This document shows, piece after piece, positions 54,006 to 62,778 of a stretch of DNA of 64,000 bases. The notes under the pieces were generated by a model, which did no database searches, had not been told where the DNA came from, and worked only from the letters and a program-made list of their open reading frames with translations. Each line of letters begins with the position of its first letter. Position 1 is the stretch's first letter. A program made the position numbers and the translations under genes. The DNA comes from Saprospirales bacterium GYS_P2D. Lineage in GTDB: Bacteria > Bacteroidota > Bacteroidia > Chitinophagales > Saprospiraceae. Location: positions 558,001 to 622,000 of the forward strand of contig WUUP01000002.1 in NCBI GenBank assembly GCA_009833045.1. The letters run 5' to 3'.

Positions 54006-55421
54006 TTAAGTATTAATGGTGATGCCTATCTCTTCTGCTTTCTTCAGCATGAACTGATAGGCATCTTCATGATTATTAGCTATCACTCCATCCAAAATCG
54101 CTTCTCGTATGGCATTTTTGATGATGCCTACCTGACGAGATGGAGGTATCTGAAAGGTATTCATGATCTCCTCTCCTGAGATTGGCGGTTGCCAGTTTCT
54201 TAGATTATCCTTCTCCTCGAGCTCTATCATTTTTTCTTTGACGATCTCATAATTAGCAAGGTATCGCTCCATCTTCCGTGGATTCTTAGTCGTGATATCT
54301 GCCTCGCACAAGGTCATGAGATCATCTATATCTTCTCCGGCTTCATACAGCAATCTACGGATGGCCGAGTCAGTGATATTTTCTTTAGTCAGACTGATCG
54401 GTCTGAGATGCAGCCTGACTAACTTCTTGACATACAGCATCTTATGATCCAATGGCAGTTTGAGGTTTCTGAATATTTTGGGCGTCATGCCGGCGCCTAC
54501 AGCATCATGACCATGAAATGTCCATCCTAAGCTCTTTTTAAATCGCTTAGTCTTTGGCTTGCCGATATCGTGCATGATCGCTGCCCATCTGAGCCATAGA
54601 TCATCAGAGCTACGTGCCACATTATCCAGTACTTGGATAGTATGATAGTAGTTATCTTTATGCCCACGTCCATCTACATAGTCTACACCATACAGCTCAT
54701 ACATGTCTGGAAATATCAACTGGATCAATCCTGTATCCAGCAGATATTTGAATCCCACAGATGGTTGAGCTGCCAAGATGATCTTATTGAGCTCGGTCGT
54801 GATACGCTCCTGAGAGACTATAGATATCCTATGAGCATTTCGCTTGATCCCCTCCAGCGTGACATCTTCTATGGCGAATCCTAACTGTGTCGCAAATCTC
54901 ACCGCCCTCATCATCCGTAAAGGATCATCAGAAAAGGTCTTGTCAGGATCCGTAGGCGTCCTAATGATCTGTGACTCCAGATCTGATAGCCCATCGAACG
55001 GATCTAAAAACGTACCCCACGTAGCTTCATTGAGAGAATAGGCTAATGCATTGATCGTAAAATCTCGGCGATTCTGATCATCCTGTAGCGTTCCTTTCGT
55101 CACTGATGGTTTTCTGGAGTCTGGTGAGTAGGATTCTTTTCTCGCTCCGACAAACTCTATCTCTAAGTCTCCCTCTCTGATCATCGCCGTACCAAATCGC
55201 TTGAATATCTTCGGACGTCCTACTTTTAGCCTTTTGGCTACAGCCGTAGAGAGATGGATGGCATCACCGATACATACTACATCTATATCCTTAGTAGGTC
55301 GATCCAGTATCTTATCCCTCACATATCCTCCTATCAAATATGACTCCAGCTGGAGCTCATCCGCACAGGCCTGCACTGCTCTGAGTATCCGCAGTTCTCT
55401 CTTAGAAAATTCTATCTCCAA
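54006..55421 (-). CDS. cca: CCA tRNA nucleotidyltransferase with HD domain
   Basis: 471 residues. It adds or repairs the 3' CCA of tRNAs. The polymerase head has GGYVRDKILDRPTKDIDVV (metal-binding D-x-D, about 32-50) and the RRDFTINAL motif (RRDF, about 119). RNA-binding segments DPLRMMRAVRF and an HD phosphohydrolase domain (MHDIGKPKTKRF, GHDAVGA, about 288-310) follow. It could instead be a poly(A) polymerase-like paralogue, but the motif set is that of CCA enzymes. This matters here because the window's tRNA-His does not encode a full CCA. Start 27 bp after the dusB stop, so probably dusB-cca. Confidence 0.9.
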   Translation of the reverse strand: MEIEFSKRELRILRAVQACADELQLESYLIGGYVRDKILDRPTKDIDVVCIGDAIHLSTAVAKRLKVGRPKIFKRFGTAMIREGDLEIEFVGARKESYSPDSRKPSVTKGTLQDDQNRRDFTINALAYSLNEATWGTFLDPFDGLSDLESQIIRTPTDPDKTFSDDPLRMMRAVRFATQLGFAIEDVTLEGIKRNAHRISIVSQERITTELNKIILAAQPSVGFKYLLDTGLIQLIFPDMYELYGVDYVDGRGHKDNYYHTIQVLDNVARSSDDLWLRWAAIMHDIGKPKTKRFKKSLGWTFHGHDAVGAGMTPKIFRNLKLPLDHKMLYVKKLVRLHLRPISLTKENITDSAIRRLLYEAGEDIDDLMTLCEADITTKNPRKMERYLANYEIVKEKMIELEEKDNLRNWQPPISGEEIMNTFQIPPSRQVGIIKNAIREAILDGVIANNHEDAYQFMLKKAEEIGITINT

Positions 55422-55448
55422 AATGTAATAGTTCTTGTCAGTATAGTA

Positions 55449-56441
55449 TTATGCGAGTATAGGCTCATCAGCATATCGACTCTCGATCGTATCTATGATC
55501 TGAAATATGGCATCTGGATCATCAGTAGTCACCAGCTTCTGTCTGAAATGCTTAATATCTCGGAGTCCTCTAAAGTAATTAGTGTAGTGCCGGCGCATCT
55601 CGACGACACCGAGCTTTTCGCCTTTCCACTCCAGACTATGCTTCAGGTGTTGCTTGACTACCCTTACTTTTTCGGCAATATCTGGTGGAGGGAGTATTTC
55701 TCCAGTTCTGACGTAATGTTTTATTTGTTTGAATATCCACGGATTGCCTATGCTGGCTCTGCCGATCATGAGACCATCGACACCATATTTCTCTTTGTAT
55801 TCTACAGCTTTCTCAGGGCTATCGATATCCCCATTACCGATGACTGGGATGTGCAGTCTTGGATTTTCTTTGACTTCTCTGATATATGACCAGTCAGCCT
55901 CACCTTTGTACATCTGCTTTCGAGTACGCCCGTGTATGGATATGGCGTGTATCCCTACATCCTGTAGACGCTCAGCGACTTCTACGATCTTGATGCTATC
56001 TTGATCCCAGCCGAGGCGAGTCTTGACAGTGACTGGTAGTGATGTAGATTTCACGATTTCCTCAGTGAGTTTGACCATGCGAGGGATGTCTTGGAGGATG
56101 CCTGCTCCGGCCATCTTGCAGACCACTTTTTTGACTGGACATCCAAAATTAATATCCAACACCTCTGGTTGGGCCTCCTCGACGATTTCTGCCGCCCTTT
56201 TCATGGAGTCGATCTCTGCGCCGAAAATCTGAATACCTATTGGACGTTCATAGTCATAGATATCCATTTTCTCCAGTGATTTACGAGCATCACGTATGAG
56301 CCCCTCTACGGAGATGAACTCTGTATACATCATGTCACACTCCTGCTCCTTGCATAAGGCTCTGAATGGTGGATCTGACACATCTTCCATGGGTGCCAAA
56401 AACAAAGGGAAATCTTTGATCTCTACTGGTCCAATTTTCAT
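55449..56441 (-). CDS. dusB: tRNA-dihydrouridine synthase (DusB family)
   Basis: 330 residues. FMN-dependent reduction of uridines in tRNA. Motifs: LAPMEDVSDPPFRALC at the N-terminus, NFGCPVKKVVCKMAGAGIL with the catalytic Cys, VTVKTRLGW and the FMN phosphate site IGNGDIDSPEKA...DGLMIGRASIGNPW. It precedes cca on the same strand, so the two form a tRNA-maturation pair. An exact -7 element (TATTTTTG, 56527-56534) lies about 86 bp upstream. Confidence 0.95.
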   Translation of the reverse strand: MKIGPVEIKDFPLFLAPMEDVSDPPFRALCKEQECDMMYTEFISVEGLIRDARKSLEKMDIYDYERPIGIQIFGAEIDSMKRAAEIVEEAQPEVLDINFGCPVKKVVCKMAGAGILQDIPRMVKLTEEIVKSTSLPVTVKTRLGWDQDSIKIVEVAERLQDVGIHAISIHGRTRKQMYKGEADWSYIREVKENPRLHIPVIGNGDIDSPEKAVEYKEKYGVDGLMIGRASIGNPWIFKQIKHYVRTGEILPPPDIAEKVRVVKQHLKHSLEWKGEKLGVVEMRRHYTNYFRGLRDIKHFRQKLVTTDDPDAIFQIIDTIESRYADEPILA

Positions 56442-56526
56442 ATCTACTTAGCTATTCTTATTGGGGTTTTCTCCTATTATTCATATAAGCTTTCATCATA
56501 TATGAAAAAAGAAGCATATAAGTCCA

Positions 56527-56534
56527 CAAAAATA
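56527..56534 (-). promoter_or_regulatory. -7 promoter element of dusB-cca
   Basis: The minus strand reads TATTTTTG followed by TGG, an exact TAnnTTTG, predicting a leader of about 80 nt. Confidence 0.45.
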
Positions 56535-56644
56535 AGTATATTTAGAAAGATTAATTTTTTGTTAAGTCAATGACTTTCTAAATCACACAGCGTCATAAGA
56601 GCGTTAAATAATTGGTTAGATAGTTTTTTCATACTTTTCGGTTT

Positions 56645-56676
56645 AGAAGCTTACTTTAGGTAAGCTTCTTTTTTTT
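56645..56676 (+). terminator. Strong terminator without an obvious plus-strand gene
   Basis: AGAAGCTTAC / GTAAGCTTCT, a perfect 10-bp stem with TTTAG loop, followed by eight T on the plus strand only. No plus-strand gene lies upstream in 56442-56644. On the minus strand it directly follows the DUF2905 stop but lacks a U-run there. It may end an unannotated plus-strand small RNA or serve the minus gene poorly. Confidence 0.6.
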
Positions 56677-56899
56677 ATCCTATCCGTTGGATGACCTTGA
56701 TGATCAAATTGAGCAAAAGACTCAATAATATCATAGTAGTAATCGGAAAATAAAACTTAAAATTTTCTCTCTCTATCCGGATATCTCCAGGTAGCCGGCC
56801 TATCCACTTCAGATAATCTCCAAAAAAGTAGAAGGCCATCCCGACAAACAGAATGACCACTCCTACAATTATTATCCATTTAGCATTGTCCTGATCCAT
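56675..56899 (-). CDS. DUF2905-family small membrane protein
   Basis: 74 residues with two membrane helices (about 8-30 and 50-70). The family signature, a Gly-rich loop followed by GRLPGDIRIERENFKFYFPITT (begins about residue 33), is clear. The function is not known. It starts 9 bp after the sugar nucleotidyltransferase stop and so belongs to that operon. Confidence 0.85.
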   Translation of the reverse strand: MDQDNAKWIIIVGVVILFVGMAFYFFGDYLKWIGRLPGDIRIERENFKFYFPITTMILLSLLLNLIIKVIQRIG

Positions 56900-56908
56900 C
56901 TCAGGTCC

Positions 56909-57817
56909 TTAGCTCCATAGTTTTTGTGGATACTTACCTGCCTCGATGAGCGCATTCAGACGCTGCATCACAAAAGGCTTATCCTCCTTGTATGTCACAC
57001 CAAACCAATCTTCACTACACTTGAGCACATCCACTTTCTTTTCACCATTATTGATCAATTCATCGACTAATAGTGGGATAAAATACTCAGACTTAAGTTC
57101 CTGACCTCTTTCCTTTAAAAATTGAGAGAATGAAGCATTGCAATAGTCAAAATAATCTGGGTGAAAGGCCCACATATTCATAGACACCGGAGTATCAGGA
57201 GATAAGAATACTTCTTCTCCATCTTCTGTATATGATATCTGGCGGTCATCTGTATATCCGATTTTGAGGCACTCCTTGATAGACTTGAGGTAGCCATCTT
57301 CTGTGGTCTGACATACTCCACGATTGACCGTACCATGATCTGATAGTGTTTTCTCGAGTTCGTAGCCTACGAGCGCATAGTTATTAGCAATATCATCACT
57401 ATTAAAGTAATCATATAATACTCGATATGAATCTCTCCCGTAAAAGTCATCCGCATTGATCACTGCGAATGGTTCATTGATTACATCTTGAGCTACTAAT
57501 ACGGCATGAGCTGTGCCCCAAGGCTTTTCTCTTTCAGGGTTATACTTATAGTCATTAGGCACCATAGTGATGTCCTGAGTGACGTATTCGATGTCTACTT
57601 TATCTTCAAATTTACCGGCGAAAAACTTTTTGAAATCTTCTTTGAAGGATTCTCTGATGACAAATACTATTTTTCCAAATCCTTCTTGGATGGCATCGTA
57701 GATAGAATAATCTAAGATGGTCTCCCCATTAGGGCCAAATTCATCCATCTGTTTTAATCCTCCATATCTGCTGCCCATCCCAGCGGCCAATATCAGTAAT
57801 GTAGGTTTTATACTCAT
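56909..57817 (-). CDS. Sugar-phosphate nucleotidyltransferase family protein
   Basis: 302 residues. Nucleotidyl transferase fold: N-terminal AAGMGSRYGGLKQMDEFGPNG (NTP-binding G-x-G-x-R...K), PWGTAHAVL and the VINADDFYGRDSYRVL metal-binding aspartates (about 110-113). It resembles UTP/dTTP-glucose-1-phosphate type enzymes but lacks features that would name the sugar. Bacteroidota carry this as a conserved orphan next to small membrane genes. Probable role in cell-surface or nucleotide-sugar metabolism. Near-consensus -7 element TATATTTTG (one extra spacer base) is about 45 bp upstream. Confidence 0.85.
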   Translation of the reverse strand: MSIKPTLLILAAGMGSRYGGLKQMDEFGPNGETILDYSIYDAIQEGFGKIVFVIRESFKEDFKKFFAGKFEDKVDIEYVTQDITMVPNDYKYNPEREKPWGTAHAVLVAQDVINEPFAVINADDFYGRDSYRVLYDYFNSDDIANNYALVGYELEKTLSDHGTVNRGVCQTTEDGYLKSIKECLKIGYTDDRQISYTEDGEEVFLSPDTPVSMNMWAFHPDYFDYCNASFSQFLKERGQELKSEYFIPLLVDELINNGEKKVDVLKCSEDWFGVTYKEDKPFVMQRLNALIEAGKYPQKLWS

Positions 57818-57911
57818 GAGTTATTATTATGTGTTTTGAATCAGTACGAATATTAACAAAATATATGGGCTTTCAAATTCAAAAGACGATATCATTATAT
57901 TATTCTTCGCC

Positions 57912-57919
57912 TATATTTG
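57912..57919 (+). promoter_or_regulatory. Possible -7 element, di-heme peroxidase upstream region
   Basis: TATATTTG matches TAnnTTTG, but lies about 190 bp before the peroxidase ATG. Nothing else is recognised in the 288-bp gap 57818-58105. Confidence 0.25.
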
Positions 57920-58105
57920 TTTGACTGTTCCTTCTTATTCTTGAAGGAATTATAAAATTCTAACTACCTATTGTCATAACTGAAGATTTCTTCGGCTCAT
58001 TTGCCTGTTCCACCGTATTTTTGGAGCACTATTTGAGGTTGAATCTTTATAAGCGTTTGGTCGATGCTGAACGTTTATGAGTTTGTATGCTGAAAAAAGT
58101 ATAGA

Positions 58106-59443
58106 ATGCTGAGAATTATTACCCTTATTTCCCTTTTGTCCTTGGTGATATCTTGTACCAAAGACGTCACTTCAGAAGATGTCAAGATCGACGCTAATCT
58201 AAAGCGTATGATCTCTAACGTATCGCCTACTGGCAATTACGAATTTTATAAAGTACCTCATAATACTGAGTTAGATCAGATCCCACAAGATATCCGTAAT
58301 CCACTGACACCTGAGAAGGTAGAATTGGGCAAGATGCTCTTTTTTGAGACGGGATTAGCTATGGATGCCCGTCACAGTGTTGGTATGGGTACGTACTCAT
58401 GTGCATCATGTCACCTACCAGAGGCTGGATTCAGACCAGGTGCTCCTCAGGGTGTAGCTGATGGCGGTATGGGATATGGATTTAACGGGGAGACTCGGAT
58501 CAAGTCCAATGTCTACAGAGAGGATGAGCTCGACTCTCAAAATGCTCGACCTCTCAGCCTAATCAATGTAGCATATGTGACCAATACCTTCTGGAATGGC
58601 CAGTTTGGTGGCAAGCACGCCAATGAGCATACAGAAGAGGTATGGGATCAACTCGAAGAGACTGAGCTCAATCATCTTGGCTACGAGGGGATAGAAACAC
58701 AAAATATAGAAGGTGTCAAAGTGCACCGTATCACGACTAATAAAGAGTTACTGGATCAATACGGGTATACCAATCTTTATGATGAGGTGTTCGCTGATAT
58801 GGAGCCAGAGCTTAGATATAGTGATTTAGCTACTTCTCTCGCTCTATCTGCTTATATCAGAAGTATTACATCATACGAAGCACCATTTCAAGAGTGGCTC
58901 CGTGGTAATAGCGAGGCTTTGACAGCTCAAGAAAAGCTCGGAGTGGAAGTATTCTTTGGCAAGGCTCGATGTACTAACTGCCACTATGAAAAAAATCTGG
59001 GATCAGTAGAGTTTCATCGCTTAGGGGTAAAAGATCTTTACCAGAGACCTTCATTCAACACATTTGCTGATGCTCGTCGTAATTTTGGTCGTGGAGGATT
59101 CACATTAGATCCTGAGGACAATTACAAATTCAAAGTACCTCAATTATATAATCTGGCTGATGCTCCATTTTACTTCCACGGTAGTAGTAAGCATACTTTG
59201 GCTGAGGTAGTAGACTATAAGATCGAAGCGATATCTGAAAATCCTAATGTCCCTACTGAGATTCTCTCTGATAAGTTTGGCCCATTAGATCTCACTGAAG
59301 AAGAAAGGGACGGATTGATCGCATTCTTGACTAATGGACTCAGAGACCCAGACTTGTTGAGATATAAGCCTACAGCAGTACTTTCTGGACTTTGTTTCCC
59401 TAATAATGACGAACAGTCACGTATTGACTTGGGCTGTTATTGA
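58106..59443 (+). CDS. Di-heme cytochrome c peroxidase / MauG-family lipoprotein
   Basis: 445 residues. Lipoprotein signal with lipid Cys17 (VIS-C). Two CxxCH haem sites: CASCH at 99-103 and CTNCH at 289-293, the layout of bacterial cytochrome c peroxidases and MauG-like enzymes. These reduce hydrogen peroxide or oxidise protein substrates in the periplasm. The order high-potential/low-potential haem cannot be set from sequence alone. The 3' end overlaps the convergent SPOR-domain gene by 7 bp. No mau genes are nearby, so the peroxidase name is preferred with moderate certainty. Confidence 0.88.
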   Translation: MLRIITLISLLSLVISCTKDVTSEDVKIDANLKRMISNVSPTGNYEFYKVPHNTELDQIPQDIRNPLTPEKVELGKMLFFETGLAMDARHSVGMGTYSCASCHLPEAGFRPGAPQGVADGGMGYGFNGETRIKSNVYREDELDSQNARPLSLINVAYVTNTFWNGQFGGKHANEHTEEVWDQLEETELNHLGYEGIETQNIEGVKVHRITTNKELLDQYGYTNLYDEVFADMEPELRYSDLATSLALSAYIRSITSYEAPFQEWLRGNSEALTAQEKLGVEVFFGKARCTNCHYEKNLGSVEFHRLGVKDLYQRPSFNTFADARRNFGRGGFTLDPEDNYKFKVPQLYNLADAPFYFHGSSKHTLAEVVDYKIEAISENPNVPTEILSDKFGPLDLTEEERDGLIAFLTNGLRDPDLLRYKPTAVLSGLCFPNNDEQSRIDLGCY

Positions 59444-60444
59444 TCAAAAGGTCTATATTCTGGAGGTACTAAATACCAAGCTTTAGGATCGACATCTGCT
59501 CTCACCTGAGCGAGATAATTATTCAGGTCTTCATTAGCACAATCAAAGTTGATAATGACTCGATTCATACTGTTGTAAGCGACAATATTAGCAGTGTATC
59601 CTTGCGCTGCAATGGATGATTGGAGCTGCTCAGCACTACTGACTTTAGAGAAGGTACCTACTACGATGGTGCATCCAGTCGCAATAATCTCAGGCGTCAG
59701 GATGCCTTGATATTTCACTAGCATATCATTAGAAAACAATGGGCTCTCCCCTTCTGAAGCATCAGCTTTCGGCTGCGCTGTCACTTCTCCACTCTCGGTG
59801 ACTGATGGCTTGCTACTCCCTCCAGTTATCCAACTGACTAAAAAGTATCCGATAAATGCCAAGGCCAATAGAGATATCGCTATTGGAAAGTATTTGATTA
59901 AAGTATTCGAGCTTTGATATGTATGGCTCTGTGTTGTAGGTTTGGGCACAGTTGGCTCAGGTGCCACATCCGCCACTATAGGTTGAGCTATTTTTTGAGG
60001 GTCTTCAGTTTTAGACTTTTTTTTTACCGGTTTGAGTTTCAGATCAGGCAAAAAATGATTCTCTTTATTCAGCGGGGCACTTTCTCCTGATTTGAATATT
60101 AGCTCTCCATTTTCGTTTTTCACTACCTTTCCAAAATCTCCCATATCGAATTTTCCAAAATTGAGGAATGTGTTGATCTTTTCCTGTATTTCTTTTGCCA
60201 GTTTATTTTGCTTTTTAGCTCCGAGCCGATACTCCTCGACCGCACATTGGAGAAGTTCTTTCTCCGCTTTTACATTTGGATTAAAAAAGACAGTCTGATC
60301 AGTCGGCGAAAATAAACAATCTCCAGAAGTAGAATCATCAGTTGCAGCTGATTTAGTGAAAGTGCCTATCCCATTGATATACAGTTCATCATACTTAGAC
60401 AGCATGTCAAATAAGAGCTCAGATATGTCGATCGAAGTAGCCAA
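59437..60444 (-). CDS. HU-like (CCDC81-type) domain, membrane helix and SPOR domain protein
   Basis: 335 residues if started at the TTG at 60444, which gives the family-like opening SIDISELLFDMLSKYDELYINGIGTF. The frame is open to a GTG at 60522, only 13 bp from hemL. N-terminal ~130 residues look like the tandem HU/CCDC81-like domains found in Bacteroidota SPOR proteins. A basic, Pro-rich linker, a single membrane helix (about 200-222) and a C-terminal SPOR domain (about 258-330, TIVVGTFSKVSSAEQLQSSI) follow. SPOR binds denuded peptidoglycan at division sites, so the protein may link chromosome or cytoplasm to septal wall. Start codon uncertain. Confidence 0.75.
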   Translation of the reverse strand: MATSIDISELLFDMLSKYDELYINGIGTFTKSAATDDSTSGDCLFSPTDQTVFFNPNVKAEKELLQCAVEEYRLGAKKQNKLAKEIQEKINTFLNFGKFDMGDFGKVVKNENGELIFKSGESAPLNKENHFLPDLKLKPVKKKSKTEDPQKIAQPIVADVAPEPTVPKPTTQSHTYQSSNTLIKYFPIAISLLALAFIGYFLVSWITGGSSKPSVTESGEVTAQPKADASEGESPLFSNDMLVKYQGILTPEIIATGCTIVVGTFSKVSSAEQLQSSIAAQGYTANIVAYNSMNRVIINFDCANEDLNNYLAQVRADVDPKAWYLVPPEYRPFDQ

Positions 60445-60449
60445 AAGCT

Positions 60450-60481
60450 TAATTTTGCTAATGCGCAGAAAACCTTTCTGC
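60450..60481 (+). promoter_or_regulatory. Possible hemL promoter and leader hairpin
   Basis: TAATTTTG (60450-60457) is an exact TAnnTTTG on the plus strand. Just downstream, GCAGAAA (60465-60471) and TTTCTGC (60475-60481) form a perfect 7-bp hairpin with an ACC loop at the predicted 5' end of the hemL message. The hairpin is also near the start of the divergent SPOR gene. Confidence 0.35.
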
Positions 60482-60534
60482 TTATGAAATTGTAAGTTAA
60501 TTAATTGTCTCAATAAGAGCACATTCAGTACATT

Positions 60535-61824
60535 ATGAATAATAGAAGTCGTTCGTCAGCACTGTTCGAAAAAGCCAAAACACTATTTCCAGGAGGAGTT
60601 AATTCTCCTGTACGAGCATTCAAATCTGTATACGGTCCACCACTTTTTATAAAAAATGGTAACGGCTACATGATCTATGACGAAGATGATAATGCGTATA
60701 TCGACTTTTGCTGTTCTTGGGGACCATTGATTCATGGTCACAATGCCTCCTTCATCAAAGACGCTGTGATCAGAACCATCGAAAACGGAATGTCTTTTGG
60801 CACACCGACTAAGTATGGTAATCAGCTCGGCGAGCTCATCATCGAAAATCATAGATATATCGACTCTATCAGATTTGTAAGTAGTGGCACGGAGGCGGTG
60901 ATGTCCGCCATACGATTAGCTCGAGGATATACTGGTAAGAGTAAGATAGTAAAGTTCGAAGGGTGCTACCATGGGCATGTAGATTCTCTCTTAGTAAAAG
61001 CAGGTTCTGGATTAGCCACTTTTGGTGTGTCCACTTCAGCCGGAGTACCTGAATCATTTGTAAAAGAGACAATTGTATTAGACCTTAATGACCTACAGGG
61101 CTTAGAAGATACATTCGAAAAACATAGCCATGAGATTGCAGCCGTCATCATCGAGCCTATTCCTGCTAATAATGGTCTCTTATTACAAGATACCAACTAC
61201 CTCGTCTGGCTCCGAAAACTCTGTGACGACTATGACATATTACTCATTTTTGATGAAGTGATATCTGGATTCAGAGTAGGCTTTGAGGGGGCTGCTGGCC
61301 TCTACGCCATCGAGCCTGATCTACTTACCTTTGGAAAGATCATCGGAGGAGGACTACCTGTAGGAGCCTTTGGAGGTAAGAAATATATCATGAATCATGT
61401 CTCTCCCGAAGGTCCAGTATATCAGGCAGGTACCCTTAGCGCAAATCCCGTGGCGATGACAGCCGGTATCGCAGCATTGACCAAGTGTTTAGAGCCCGGA
61501 TTTTATGAAGAGATGGAGGCAAAGACACAGTATTTTATCAATCAGATCAACGCTCATATTAAAACCAAGGGTTACCCTGTGCATATCGTGAGCGAAGGTT
61601 CAATATTTTGGATAGCATTTAGCGATGAGCGCATCATCTCTGCACAGGATATAGATCCGACTAAAATGGAACTTTTCAAAAAGCTGCATACCTATCTTTT
61701 AGATAATGGAGTGTATCTCGGCCCATCAGGATATGAGGTAGGATTTGTCTCAGGGGCTCATACGAGATCTATATCAGATAAAGTCGCAGCTCTGATCAAT
61801 GATGGCTTAGACCAATTGTTTTAG
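60535..61824 (+). CDS. hemL: Glutamate-1-semialdehyde 2,1-aminomutase
   Basis: 429 residues. PLP enzyme making 5-aminolevulinate from glutamate-1-semialdehyde in the C5 route to haem. The opening SSALFEKAKTLFPGGVNSPVRAF, VSSGTEAVMSAIRLARG, the FDEVISGFR aspartate and PLP-binding K268 in TFGKIIGGGLP are all present. Its stop is immediately followed by the sensor kinase ATG (no spacer), a tight operon that places haem synthesis beside a two-component system. Confidence 0.97.
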   Translation: MNNRSRSSALFEKAKTLFPGGVNSPVRAFKSVYGPPLFIKNGNGYMIYDEDDNAYIDFCCSWGPLIHGHNASFIKDAVIRTIENGMSFGTPTKYGNQLGELIIENHRYIDSIRFVSSGTEAVMSAIRLARGYTGKSKIVKFEGCYHGHVDSLLVKAGSGLATFGVSTSAGVPESFVKETIVLDLNDLQGLEDTFEKHSHEIAAVIIEPIPANNGLLLQDTNYLVWLRKLCDDYDILLIFDEVISGFRVGFEGAAGLYAIEPDLLTFGKIIGGGLPVGAFGGKKYIMNHVSPEGPVYQAGTLSANPVAMTAGIAALTKCLEPGFYEEMEAKTQYFINQINAHIKTKGYPVHIVSEGSIFWIAFSDERIISAQDIDPTKMELFKKLHTYLLDNGVYLGPSGYEVGFVSGAHTRSISDKVAALINDGLDQLF

Positions 61825-62778
61825 ATGATTAAAATGAGATGGTTTTCGGTAGCGATCATGATATACATGATCTTAGCCATCTCATGGTGGGGTGTTCTAT
61901 TGTATTTTAAAAATGATGAGCTCCATGCTGAGCAGCTACGACATGCATATGCCACTCAGCAGGAGTATAAAATCGACTCGATCAATGAAGAACACCGGCG
62001 TCAGTCAATAATGATTGTCGGAGAAGGATTAGTACTTGGTCTATCACTTCTGGCTGGGATATGGATCATCAATCGGAGCGCCCAAAAAGAGATCGACTCT
62101 ATTAACAATCAGAATAACTTCTTCCTCTCTGTCAGCCACGAGCTCAAGTCACCAATAGCTGCTATCAAGTTGGCCCTACAGACAGCCCTCAGACCGAGAG
62201 TCAAAGAAGACATGAAGAAAAAGCTGCTGCAAAAAGCCACCATCGATGCTGAGCGGCTCGAAAAAATGGTAACCAACGTGCTATTTTCTGCGAATATTGA
62301 TAATAAGACTTTTGAACTCTATAAAGAAGAAATTGATCTTAAGCCAATAATAGAGCGAATCATCGCTCGATATCAACAGAATCACGAAGCTGAGATCATT
62401 TTTGATCATGATCACTACGGAGTCTATCACACTTTCGCTGATGTATCAGGTATCGAATTAGTCATATCAAATCTAATCGAGAATGCCATCAAGTACTCTG
62501 ACGGTCAGGCTGAAGTGCACCTATATCTCTCCAAAGATGAGAACACATATCATCTCGATATAAAAGATCATGGCATAGGAATAGATAAAGCTGAGCGTGC
62601 TAAGGTCCTCGATAGATTTTATAGAGGACATAACTCTGCGGTACGTAGTAGAAAAGGGACAGGCCTTGGGCTTTATTTGGCAGATGTGATAATACGAGCT
62701 CATGAAGGCTCTCTATCTATCAGCCCCAATCAGGATCAAGGCACAATAATCCATATATCTTTGCCCATACATGAGTGA
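61825..62778 (+). CDS. Sensor histidine kinase
   Basis: 317 residues. Two membrane helices (about 6-28 and 61-83) enclose a very small periplasmic loop of about 32 residues, with no HAMP or PAS domain. HisKA phospho-acceptor H105 (SVSHELKSPIAA), then HATPase boxes NLIENAIKYSDG, DHGIGIDKAERA and GTGLGLYLAD. The small sensor region suggests it detects a membrane or protein-partner signal. Its end overlaps the response regulator gene by 8 bp, and its start abuts hemL. Confidence 0.93.
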   Translation: MIKMRWFSVAIMIYMILAISWWGVLLYFKNDELHAEQLRHAYATQQEYKIDSINEEHRRQSIMIVGEGLVLGLSLLAGIWIINRSAQKEIDSINNQNNFFLSVSHELKSPIAAIKLALQTALRPRVKEDMKKKLLQKATIDAERLEKMVTNVLFSANIDNKTFELYKEEIDLKPIIERIIARYQQNHEAEIIFDHDHYGVYHTFADVSGIELVISNLIENAIKYSDGQAEVHLYLSKDENTYHLDIKDHGIGIDKAERAKVLDRFYRGHNSAVRSRKGTGLGLYLADVIIRAHEGSLSISPNQDQGTIIHISLPIHE

